Assembly: GCA_002104945.1 (NCBI GenBank)
Contig: MCFH01000027.1
Coordinates: forward strand, 339,001-403,000
Source of the DNA: Piromyces finnis
Lineage: Eukaryota; Neocallimastigomycota; Neocallimastigomycetes; Neocallimastigales; Neocallimastigaceae
Direction: 5' to 3'
Length of the DNA: 64,000 bases
Positions 54,001-64,000 of the stretch are shown one piece after another. The translations under genes were made by a program, and so were the position numbers. A model generated the notes under the pieces. That model worked only from the letters and a program-made list of their open reading frames with translations, made no database searches and had not been told where the DNA came from. Each line of letters begins with the position of its first letter. Position 1 is the stretch's first letter.

Positions 54001-56455
54001 TATGAAGAAAATTTCAAAATAAATAATAGACCAGCAGGAATGTTTAAACTTTATTTATCAGATGACGAAGAACCATATGATAATTACTTGAATTCAAATC
54101 GAACTGATTCGTCAACTTCATCTTTAGCTTCCCTTTCGGAAAAATATGAAGACAATTCATCAGTAATTAATGAAGATTCCTTAGAAAAGAAAGATGAATT
54201 ACTAGACACATTTGGTAATGACTTATTAGAAACAGATAAGAACGCTGAACTATCAATTTTAGAACCAAAACCAACAAATGTAAACGATGATAAATCATAT
54301 GATCCTCAAAATATAAAAGAATGTCCTATAAAACAAAATAATGATAAAGATGAATTATATGAAAATATTAATGCTTTATTAATAAAAGGATTTTATTTAG
54401 GTAAGGGAAATTATACTAACGCTGTTAAAAAAAAAAAAAAAATAAACTATAAAATAAATTTCATTATTATATAGAATAAAATACTAAATATAAAATTTCA
54501 AATAATATTAACAGAACCTCAACTTGGTGATCCAGAAGCATGTTATTTAACGGTTATATCTCAGTTTGAGTCTAGCTTTAAGAAATTTGAAGCTACTTAT
54601 GAATATTGTAGAAAATTGAAAAAATATTTAGAAGATCAAAATAGTACTGCACATTACAATTCTAATATAAATATAACAGAAGAAGATAAAAAGAAATCTT
54701 TTGGAAGGTCAATATCTAGTGAAAATATTGCTAAACTTGGAAAAATAAAGAATTATTTAAGTAGTGGTTTGGTGAAGGTCAAACGGTCACATAGTAGTAT
54801 GAAAGACTCTACAAAACCACCAATGTTAAAATATGATACACTAAGCATGACTAAATCAAAAAATGACGTTATATCTCCTACAAAACTAAAAGTAGATATA
54901 TACGCTCTTAACAATAAAATAAAACCGGAAGAACATAATTCATCAAATAGTCCACAAAGTGATGCAATAAATGAAGCTAATGAGACTTCTAGTAATGAAA
55001 TGAACATATCACCTATAAAATACTCTCCTTTATCTAATAACGATGAATTATCAAAATCAATTCCTGTTCCACCAATATCATCTATGCCAAATACCACAGC
55101 TACAACAAACAACTCACAAAGTAATAAAAAAAGTGTAATTAGAATATTTAAAAAAGTACAAAAAGTAGTAACAAAAAGATCATCATCATCAACTAATAAT
55201 AGCATTAGTATTGTATCTGATGAACGCCCAAGTCCTAAGAATGAAGATAATAATTGCACTTCTAATTTATATCTTTCAGATATTTGTCATTCCACAGAAT
55301 CTGTGAATTCATTAGACGAAGAAAAAGAAAAAGAAATTCATACAAAAAATAATATTGTTATATTGAAGCATGTTAATAGACCAAATATTCCATTAAATAA
55401 GCAAAACTTTACAAATCAATTTATTAATAATAAAGAAACAATTAAAGTTGAATCTCAACATCTAGGTGGTGAAACTTGGAATGATTTAAGATTTGAATTT
55501 AATGAGGCAAAAAATCTACCGCTTGATTTCAGCGTTTCTTTTAAACCAAATATAATAGGTTTATTTGACAAATGGAAGCATATTTATTCTGAATCTCCAA
55601 ATGAACCAGGTGTATTTACAATTATCCCAACATATACCTGTAGTACTTCACAGACACTAAAAATCATTAATGGCTGTATAAGTATCTATAGTTTCCCACC
55701 CGGTATATTTATATTTAAATGGGAAAATAATGCTAGAAAAACAGCAAAACACATTTCATTTAGATTTGCTATACAACCTGTTACCTTATTATGTTCCCCC
55801 ATTCAAAATTCACTTTCTCAATATTGTAATGAATATAATAGCGTTGTTAGTATCCGACAAAGATCATGTGGTACTTTTTCATTGCCTTATATCCCGTTAA
55901 GCGACTTTTGTTATAAATCTATTGGAATATCGGGAAGAACAGCATTTTTGAGTTATCAAATTTATACCAAGGGTAGTGATATTCAATTTGGAATTTTATT
56001 TGAACCATTACACGAAAGTAACAATGTATCTATGCAAGAATTATCAATACAACAGCAACAACAAAGTATTGAAGTAATTAATTCTAAAAGACTATCGAAT
56101 AGAAAAACAAGTAGTTATTCAAATATTTTATCAGAAGAAAGTTATCGTAATAATATATTAGAAGAAAGTAGATTCAGACATTCAGACGAAAACTTACTTT
56201 CACCTAAAACCGAAGTAGTAATTGAAAATATAAATCTAACAAGTGAAATACATACTAATATTGGTAAAGATTCATTTGAACTTAAACCAAATCAAAGATA
56301 TGTTGTCCCAATTGCAAAATGTAATTCACATAAAAATGTATTAAATGGAACAATACCAATAGCTAACAAATTCGGTATATACACCTTTGTTTTTAATAAT
56401 TCATTTTCAATTGTTACCTCTAAAACACTGGAATTAAATATTAAATTATTAATTC

Positions 56456-56460
<5 letters not shown>
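51081..56460 (+). CDS. TEX2/Nvj2-like SMP lipid-transfer protein fused to START-like and GOLD domains, 1503 aa
   Basis: Exons: 51081-51521, 51669-51764, 51874-51996, 52138-52383, 52539-53625, 53828-54400, 54515-56460; phases close. Residues 3-30 form a membrane helix, probably an ER anchor. An SMP domain (about 104-302) shows CCTWVNIVFARYFLEL, VALTDFDLGEVCP, EMEMEYSGAPNSLSF, DPTLFGITFVNNPNPEFS and VEFCTLPAIRTFDLP, closest in pattern to TEX2/Nvj2. A short START-like region (about 393-535) shows IWKTLKNKNGIHVQKK, VRMNPKDVYGI and KRYVVVWRSI. A long disordered Ser/Asn/Glu-rich part follows. The C-terminus (about 1177-1503) has GOLD-type beta-sandwich signatures: GIFIFKWENNARK, LSYQIYTKGSDIQFGILFEP and GIYTFVFNNSFSIVTSK. 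It likely moves lipid at ER contact sites. The last domains are the less certain calls. Confidence 0.85.
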
Positions 56461-56490
<30 letters not shown>

Positions 56491-57685
56491 AGTATTTTCA
56501 TAAAAATGCACATAATCCTAAATATAAATGTTCTATCTATTCATTTTTCCATTTCCTATCTATTTATTATTTATATTAGTTATATTAGTTATTTATTTAT
56601 TTATTGTTATTAATATTTTTATAAAAATTATTAATATTCATTTTTTTTTTTTAATATTGAATATAATATATATATATATATATTTTTTAAACTTTTAACA
56701 TGTATAATATTATGTTTTTATTAGATATTTTATTAGTAAAGATTAGAAACTTAATTCGCTTTTTCGAATGTTATAATTATTAATATATATATTAATAATA
56801 TTACTAACATAAACTCTCACTGTTTTTTTTTTTTTTTTTTACTAAATATTATATATTAGCCCAAAGCATGTATATACAATAATTATAAAAATTTATAATT
56901 TATAATAAAATAATAATACTTATAAAAAGTTAGAATTTAAAGTTTTTTATATTTATTAGTTTATTTTTTATCTGTATATTTATTAATAAAAGTAAAAATT
57001 TTATTTATTACTGTTAAGAGGTAAAATCATATAAATAAAAAAGGACGACGTAGTAAAATATATAAAATGTATTTTTTTAATAATACAATAAAAAAGCAAA
57101 AATAAATATAATATTAATAAATCTATTATCTTAAAATAAATAAATAAAAAAAAAAAAAAAAAAAAAAAAAACTATCTGTCCATTTCTTTTTTGTATAAAA
57201 ATTGCTTAAATATTTACTTTATTAAGTAAAATTAATTATATACAAAATAAAAAAATAAGGTATAAAAAATATTGAGATTATGTTTATAAAAGATTATATT
57301 TTAGAGTTTGTCAATAATTTATCATTTATAATAAATAATCATAGTGAAAAAGTTTATATAATTTATTAAGTTTTAATAGTAATAATATTACAATTCATAT
57401 TTCATTTCTATTCATTATTCCCTATACATTGTATAATGAATAAATAGTATTATTATTATTTTATATATCATAATAAAAAGTAATATTGTGGATTAAATAC
57501 TTCATTAAAAGAAATCCTGAAATCATTAATTATTATTAAAATCATATCAATTGTGGATTTTAGGAGATTTTATTCGCATATTTTTTTTTAAATAAATTTT
57601 AAAATTATATCGATCGATACATATTCATAAGATTTTTTTTCTCAAAAAATAAAAAAAAAAAAAGTATACATAAAAACAAAGCAAA
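56461..57685. other. AT-rich spacer; A-run directly after the SMP gene stop codon
   Basis: A run of 29 A begins right at the SMP stop codon (56461-56489). The rest is A/T with homopolymers, including a long A-run near 57147-57170. It contains the 3' UTR of the SMP gene and the promoter of the small membrane-protein gene. Confidence 0.6.
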
Positions 57686-58706
57686 ATGATGCCAATTAAT
57701 ATTGATGCAATACTATGTATTTTCTTATCTGTTGTAAGATATAAATCAAATCAAATATATTAAAAATAAAAATAAATAAAAGCATACTTATTGAAAAAAA
57801 AAGAAAATATTAAACAAGATTTTTTTTTAATTATATTTATATATATATAAACATTATAGACTGGATTTTTAATATATACAATATCTTATATATTAAATTG
57901 TATTGAAAAACCAGAATATGGACATGATCATAATATAGATAGATGGCAAACATGGTTATGTGTTGATATTGCGGTAGTTTGCATAATTATGTCTGTATTT
58001 ACCTTCTTTAATAAGTTGGAAAATATAAGAACATTGGTATTAAATATTGATAATAAAAATTATTTGCTATATGTAAATGTAGAATAATTTTTTAATTCTA
58101 CTTTAAATATTCAATAATTAGCTTTCATCCTTAATAGCTATAACCATTACATGGATTGTTCGAGATGGGGATGTAGAGTATCAAATAATATAAATACATA
58201 TAAGCTTTAAAAATATATTGTAATTACTCATCCTTAAATAATTAATTAACTTGTTATATAAATATTTTGTTGTTGTTTCTAGTTCTTAATTTTCCATAAT
58301 GAATGTAAATACTACGTTGTTATGGGTTGTGGTAATTGTTTAAACAGATATTTAAGCTATTATTTAATAATATCAAAATTAACATTAATAATAATATAAT
58401 AAATATACTATAATATTAAAAATTTAATTATTATATTTATATAAAATTATAAAAGGACTTTTCGTTGTCGCTGCAGGATTTGTATATATTATTTATTATA
58501 ATTAAAAAAAAAAAAAAGGATAGAAATTTACATTAATTCTTTTTTATTTATACATACATATATAACTATTTATAATTATTTATATCGAAAAAAAAAAAAA
58601 GTTCTTTTCATTAATAGTTATACAATTTGAAGGACCAATTACACAAATGACAGGAAGAAATCAAAAAATAAACAATGTAAATATAGTTAACGGTTTAATG
58701 GTTTAA
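57686..58706 (+). CDS. Small four-helix membrane protein, 6 exons, one apparent 1-nt deletion, function unknown
   Basis: Exons: 57686-57733, 57860-58035, 58122-58172, 58283-58331, 58456-58481, 58602-58706. All junctions are GT-AG and phases close except that exon 2 is one base short: an A-run at about 58020-58022 needs four A, otherwise TAA follows. Corrected, the product is about 151 aa. Four hydrophobic segments are visible: IDAILCIFLSVTGFLIYTIS, DIAVVCIIMSVFTFF, LSSLIAITITWIV and GLFVVAAGFFFSLIVI, with a polar loop (EKPEYGHDHNIDRWQTW) between helices 1 and 2. I recognise no family. The deletion may be a sequence error or a true lesion. Confidence 0.55.
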
Positions 58707-59320
58707 TAACAATTACCTATAAGAAGAATAAATTTGCAATATAAATAGAATTCTTTTTTTTTTTTTTATATATAATAGACAAAAACAATAATTAATTAAG
58801 CATTATTTAATCACAAAAAAAGTTGTTGGTTTTTTTTTTTTCTTTCTTTTTAAATCTTTTTTTTCTTTTCATCTTTTCAAAAAATAAATAAATAAATAAT
58901 ATTAATTTAATTGCATACATGTACACCTATTCTTATTATTTTTAATAAGTTAATAAGATAAAATTAAAATAACATATATAAATATATATATTTAAAATTA
59001 ATAAAAAAAATTAAAAAAATATATATTATTATTCTTATTTTATATAAATATTGTTTATTATGCCATTGATAGGAGTATAAAAAAATAAAAACATAAACAA
59101 ATAATTAGTATTCATAAATACTAAATACTTTTGATTTTAATTATATATATATTCTTATTGAAATACTAATAAGTTTTGTTTCATATTTTTATCCCTTTTT
59201 TTTTTTTTTTAATAGTTTGTTTGTTTGTTCTAGTGTTAATATTGACAAGTAAATAATAAACCGGTTTTATCGATAAAAAAATAACTAAATAAAGACTGAT
59301 TTTTTAATTTAAATTAAAAT
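58707..59320. other. Convergent 3' spacer
   Basis: A/T-rich DNA between the small membrane-protein gene and the UNG stop codon. It has T-runs and nothing recognised. Confidence 0.6.
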
Positions 59321-60826
59321 TTATGGTAAATTGTTCCAATCTATTGGTTTATAACCCATTTCAACTAAATAATCATTTGCTTTTGAAAAATGCTTACAAC
59401 CGAAAAATCCACCTCTATTTGCTGAAAGTGGGGATGGATGAACTGCCTTTAAAATAAGATGCTTTTTCTAAATACAAAAGAAAAAAATAGTAAAAATATG
59501 TAATAATCATTAATATCTATTCTATTAATTTTATTTCTACATTTAAAACTTTAAATATTTTTATAGTATATATAATATAATTTCATATTTTTTTATAAAA
59601 TTACCTTGTCAATGTTCTTTCCTTTTTTTTGAGCATGAGAGCCCCACAATATAAATACAACATTTTTTCTACATTGGTTTATATAAGCAATAATAGCATC
59701 AGTAAACTGTTGCCATCCGATACTTGAATGAGATGCTGGTTCACCTTTTCTTACACTTAAAGATGTATTTAATAACAGTACACCTTGTTTAACCCAACCA
59801 TCTAAATAGCCATGTTTTGGTATATCAAATTTATCACCTAAATCATTTTTTAACTCTCTGTAAATATTGATTAAGGATGGTGGTGGTGGAACACCTTTTT
59901 TAACTGAAAAACATAAACCATGAGCTTGTCCAATACCATGATAAGGATCTTTTTATAAAATGGGGATTTTAAGTAATTATTTTTTATCAATTAAATATCA
60001 TAAATTTATTGTAATATCATAAAAATATATATATTTTTTTAGTCAACTTTTTAAAAGTAATTTTTAATTTATTATATATCAAATTAAAATATCTTTTAAT
60101 TTTATAATTGCTATTAAATAATATTATTTCTATTCATAATATATATACAATTTGGAAAAAAAAATAATAATAATAATAATAATAAGACTATTGTAATTAT
60201 AATTATTATTTTACCTTGTCCGATAATTACAACACGAACTTGTTTTAATGGACATTGTGTAAAACTATACATATCTTTTTCTTCGGGAAATATAATTTTT
60301 CCTTCTTTCTTTTCTTTTTCAATGAATTTTTTAAGCTATTTTAAATTTAAAATTATTATAAAATAATAATAATAATAATAATAAATTATTTATTTCTATT
60401 AATTTAAATTAAATTCTTTATAACTTTCAAAATACCAACTTTTATGAAATATGCTTTTATCATTTCAGAACGGAAAGCCTTATACCAATCCTCAGCCATA
60501 TATTTTTTTTCAAGAACTAAATGAGCTGGTACTAATTCCTTCTTTTCCTAAAAAAAAGGTTATAATATTTTTAATAATAAAAAAAAAAAACATTTACAAT
60601 TCAGGATTTGTTATTATTTTAAGAAATTTTAAAAGTATCGAAAGTTTATAAAAATTTTATACATATATATTATATATATTATATATATATATAAACATAC
60701 TGGAACATCAGTTTTAAGTTTTTTTGAATCACTATTATCATCATTATCATCAATTGAATGTTTTTTACTTTCTTCTGGTTTTGGAGGTGGATTCTCTACT
60801 CTTTTAAAATAATTTAATAAAGACAT
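59321..60826 (-). CDS. UNG1: Uracil-DNA glycosylase, family 1 (UNG), 5 exons
   Basis: Exons on the reverse strand: 60826-60701, 60547-60440, 60335-60215, 59948-59605, 59467-59321; phases close and the product is 281 aa. It removes uracil from DNA at the start of base-excision repair. The N-terminus has a PIP-box-like start ([11 protein letters not shown]) and a basic patch ([14 protein letters not shown]) suited to nuclear location. Catalytic motifs are [18 protein letters not shown] (water-activating Asp), [29 protein letters not shown] and the minor-groove loop [20 protein letters not shown]. Intron 2 appears to use the donor GTTGGT, since only this keeps [11 protein letters not shown] in frame. 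It is divergent from the Asteroid-type nuclease gene, 430 bp away. Confidence 0.95.
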
Positions 60827-61255
60827 TTTGAATAATAATAAAATTTGACTTTAAAAATATATTCTTCTATTTTTTTATGCTTTTTTTTTTATCTATAAAA
60901 AAAACCTTGTCCCCTACTTTTAATATATTTAAACGAACTATCCGCCAACCAAAACTATTAAATTAATGTAACAGTTTATTATTTAATTTGTTACATAATG
61001 TAGTTCATGAATTAAATTTAATTACATTTTTTTAAAATTATATTTTTAATTAAATTCCAAATTCTACTCTTCTTTTTTTTTAAGAAAAAAAGTATAAACT
61101 TATAAATTAACTAATTAATAAAAAGTTGTTGTTGTTTTCTTATATATAAAAATAAAAAAAGTATGTTCATTTTTAATGAAAATATATTATTTATTTAATT
61201 ATATAATTTATTCAATATCATAAAAATAAAGAAAAAAAAAAAAAATAGATTTACT
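60827..61255. other. Divergent promoter region between UNG and the Asteroid-type nuclease
   Basis: A 429-bp A/T-rich gap separates two divergent DNA-metabolism genes. No specific operator or TATA element can be singled out in such A/T-rich DNA. Confidence 0.5.
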
Positions 61256-63153
61256 ATGGGCATAAAAGGATTAACAACATTCACAAATAAGTGCTTTGAA
61301 GAATTCGCAATATCGAAAGAAAATTTATTAAAAGAGAAAATTAAGGAATTAGAAAAGAAAAATGATAATTCAAAAGAAATAAAAGATATTTTAAAAACTT
61401 TGGAAAAAGAATTATTAATTAATAAAAAAAAGCAAAACGAAAAATGTCTTTCTTTTGATATTAATATGAATTTATTTAATTCACTGTCATTAGAAAGTGA
61501 TTTGAAAAAAATTCAATATCCAAAAATTAATAAAGATGGTAAATTATCATTAATTATTGATGCAAATTCTTTTTTCTTTTATTTTTCATCAAAAATCAAT
61601 TGGGTTACCTGTGATTATTCTAATTTTATTGAATTTTTAAAATTTGTAAGTAGACAAAATTATATTTACCAAAGAAATTCGAAAATCATAATATTTTTTT
61701 ACTAAAAAAAATAATAATAATAACTTTTTCATTATCATAATTATTATTGATAACAATAAATATATTATTTTTTAATAAATAATAGTATGTTAGGATATTT
61801 ATATCAATAAAAGATGTTAAAAATATATTTTTTATATTTGATGGAATAGAACCAATAAATAAAATAAATTCTGGAACTTCTATTAAAAGAATAAAAAGTA
61901 AAGGAAAAAGAATATTTAATAAAGTTAAGAATAGTGTAGTAAATAATAATATAAGAGCAAATTACGATGATATGGTAATAGCTTATAATCCACTTTATCC
62001 ACCACCTCTCACTATTATTATATATATGCAAGAATTAAGAAAAATAAGTAAAAATTTAAAAGACTTCAAGTTCCCAGTAAACTTAAAAGTAATTCAAGCA
62101 GAATATGAAGCTGATGTAATTGTAGCTAAATATGCAAGAAAATATAATGGGTAATTAAATATATAATTTTTCCTATTAATTATATTAACAAATTTATATA
62201 TCATTGCTAATACAAATTGTCTAATTATGCATATAAAATATTTGAAATAATTTGCCAATAAAGTTTTATTATAGGAAATGACTCCGACTATTTAATATAT
62301 GAATCACCGGGATATATACCACTAGATAGTATTACATTACCTGAAATGAAAAAAATAAAATATCCTTGTAAAAAAAAGTGGAAAATAGAATGTACTCTTT
62401 GGAAAATCAAAAGTTTATGTGATATATTAGATTTTCCCAGTTTATATTTGCCAGTTTTCGGTACATTATGTGGTAATGATTATATTGACTCATTTAAAAT
62501 ACCTATGAGTTTTGTTAAAGAATATACGGAAACTCTTATAAATTATTATATAGTTGATAAAATTGAATATGAAAATTATGATTCAAAAGAAATTCTTCGA
62601 GTTATCAACAAAAATGTTAATATATTTAATGATAAGGATACGCTGAAAGAGGCACTCGATGATTTTCCTAAACTAAAATATAAGATTAATGAGATTATTA
62701 GAACAAATGCTAATAAAGCAAATACAAAAAAGAAAAAGGTTAATGTGATACCTATAAAAGATGAAGACTTGAATAATATAGCCACTATAATATATAAAAA
62801 AAACTATATGAAGGTTTTAGTAGAATATCTTAAGAAGAAAATTTCAAAATCAGAAAAAAGAGTAATCTCAAATACTAGTAATAGTAGTATATCTCAAGAA
62901 AGGGAGTATAATAAAGTAAAGTTAATAAAAGCCTTGATTTTAGATATAGCAAAAGATAAAAATGAATCTGAGGAAAAATATCAAAAATTATATGATTTAG
63001 CTAAAGTTTATATTTCAAATGATGAATTTATTGAAAAGCAAAATTTTTCTGAATTTATAAACCAAAAAAATATTAATAAAATATCTGATTACTTTTACAA
63101 GGGATTATTCTATGGAAAAGAAGTAAAAGGTATGTATATTCAATTAAAAAGAA

Positions 63154-63196
<43 letters not shown>

Positions 63197-64000
63197 TGTT
63201 ATTTATTATTTAATATTATTTATATTTAGTTTTAAAGTATAAAACATTCCATTGTTCTCCTTATTTAGAAAATGTATTTAATGATTCGTGTTGGGAAATT
63301 ACTAATAAACTTAGAAAAAAATTATATTCAATATTATTTTCACTATATGGCTGTGATAATGAAAATAAATCTGTAACTATTGAAGAATATAAAAGAAAAA
63401 AAATTGAATTACATGAAGATGAAATTGATGAAATCGAAGAAAGTTATGATGACGAAAAAGTAAATAGCGTTTTCATTACAGTAGAAGAAACAAACCCTTC
63501 TATTATAAATCCTAAAACTAGAGAACTTAAATATTTCATTAATAAATATGTTAAAGAGGATATAATAATAAATTTAAAGAATATTGGTATTACAGAGAAA
63601 GAGAAATTTGCACTTTATAAAAAGATATTTTATTCAAGTAACATGAAAATGAATGGTGTTAAAAAGATTTTCATACCAATAGCTACATCCATTAGATTTT
63701 TTATAATTGAAACTTATAAAAGAAATAAATTGAACGCCATTACGGAACATGAATTGACAGCATTAATAGCATCAATAGTGTCATCAATGTCAAATCTTCT
63801 TGGAGTTCAAAACACTCGAAATAACAATTCTTCATTAAAAGTAACAAATAAAACAAGTCCATTGCCAAAAAACAAAGTATCCAAAATGACATTACATTTT
63901 ATTCATCGATTTTCCGAATTTCAAAATATAATATTTTTAAATATTTTTATATTATCAGCATTAACATTACTTGATTCCCCTTTTTTAAATAATAAATCAA
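61256..64000 (+). CDS. Asteroid (ASTE1)-type XPG/PIN-fold nuclease, 3' end beyond the window
   Basis: Exons: 61256-61645, 61786-62150, 62264-63129, 63230 to beyond 64000; phases close. The N-terminus is the XPG-like MGIKGLTTFTNKC. Metal-binding acids appear in IIDANSFFFYF (Asp102), IFDGIEP, IQAEYEADVIVAKYA and GNDSDYLIYESPGYIPLDS, and the family hallmark LPVFGTLCGNDYID follows. The protein then continues into a long helical, Lys/Glu-rich region. A coiled insertion of about 75 residues separates MGIKGLTTF from the first catalytic strand. Asteroid proteins are poorly understood flap-like nucleases. The third intron contains a short (TAA)n run (63158-63196). Confidence 0.87.

Overview
The window comes from a very AT-rich eukaryotic nuclear genome. 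It is almost certainly an anaerobic gut fungus (Neocallimastigomycota). Both ends of the repeat-rich part carry intronless GH6 cellulases with paired fungal dockerin modules at the N-terminus, which is the hallmark of these fungi. Other signs are kilobase intergenic stretches of nearly pure A/T, Asn/Ser-rich tracts, many microsatellites, short GT-AG introns, and coding regions that stand out by their C/G-richer codons.

Layout. Position 1-329 (-) is the start of a bacterial-type SPFH/prohibitin-like gene that runs off the left edge. Positions 4263-22964 form a strikingly symmetrical block: GH6 gene (+), full-length LINE (+), LINE debris, full-length LINE (-), GH6 gene (-). The two GH6 genes converge on about 15.8 kb of nested non-LTR retrotransposons. 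LINE copy 1 (6424-12119) inserted into an older relic of its own family; a 14-bp target-site duplication proves this. LINE copy 2 (14930-20631, reverse) has a 15-bp target-site duplication, one premature stop codon, and splits a foreign-looking reading frame of unknown origin.

From 27317 to the right edge lies an ordinary gene-bearing region with multi-exon genes: a low-complexity/coiled-coil protein (+), an intronless esterase-like alpha/beta hydrolase (+), a P-type cation ATPase with a long N-terminal extension (-), a class II DAHP synthase (+), the ribosome-biogenesis DEAD-box helicase Drs1/DDX27 (-), a large TEX2-type SMP protein that also carries START-like and GOLD domains (+), a small four-helix membrane protein (+), uracil-DNA glycosylase (-), and an Asteroid-type XPG/PIN nuclease that runs off the right edge (+). 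I worked out exon models by hand; reading phase closes at every junction for the 681-aa gene, the ATPase, DAHP synthase, Drs1, the SMP protein, UNG and the Asteroid gene.

The genes do not form one pathway. The two cellulases would be secreted and docked into a cellulosome-like complex for crystalline cellulose breakdown; the others are housekeeping or unassigned. The most unusual items are the self-nested LINE block between mirrored cellulase paralogs, the split foreign-looking ORF, and the SMP-START-GOLD fusion. I saw no tRNA, rRNA or CRISPR array.
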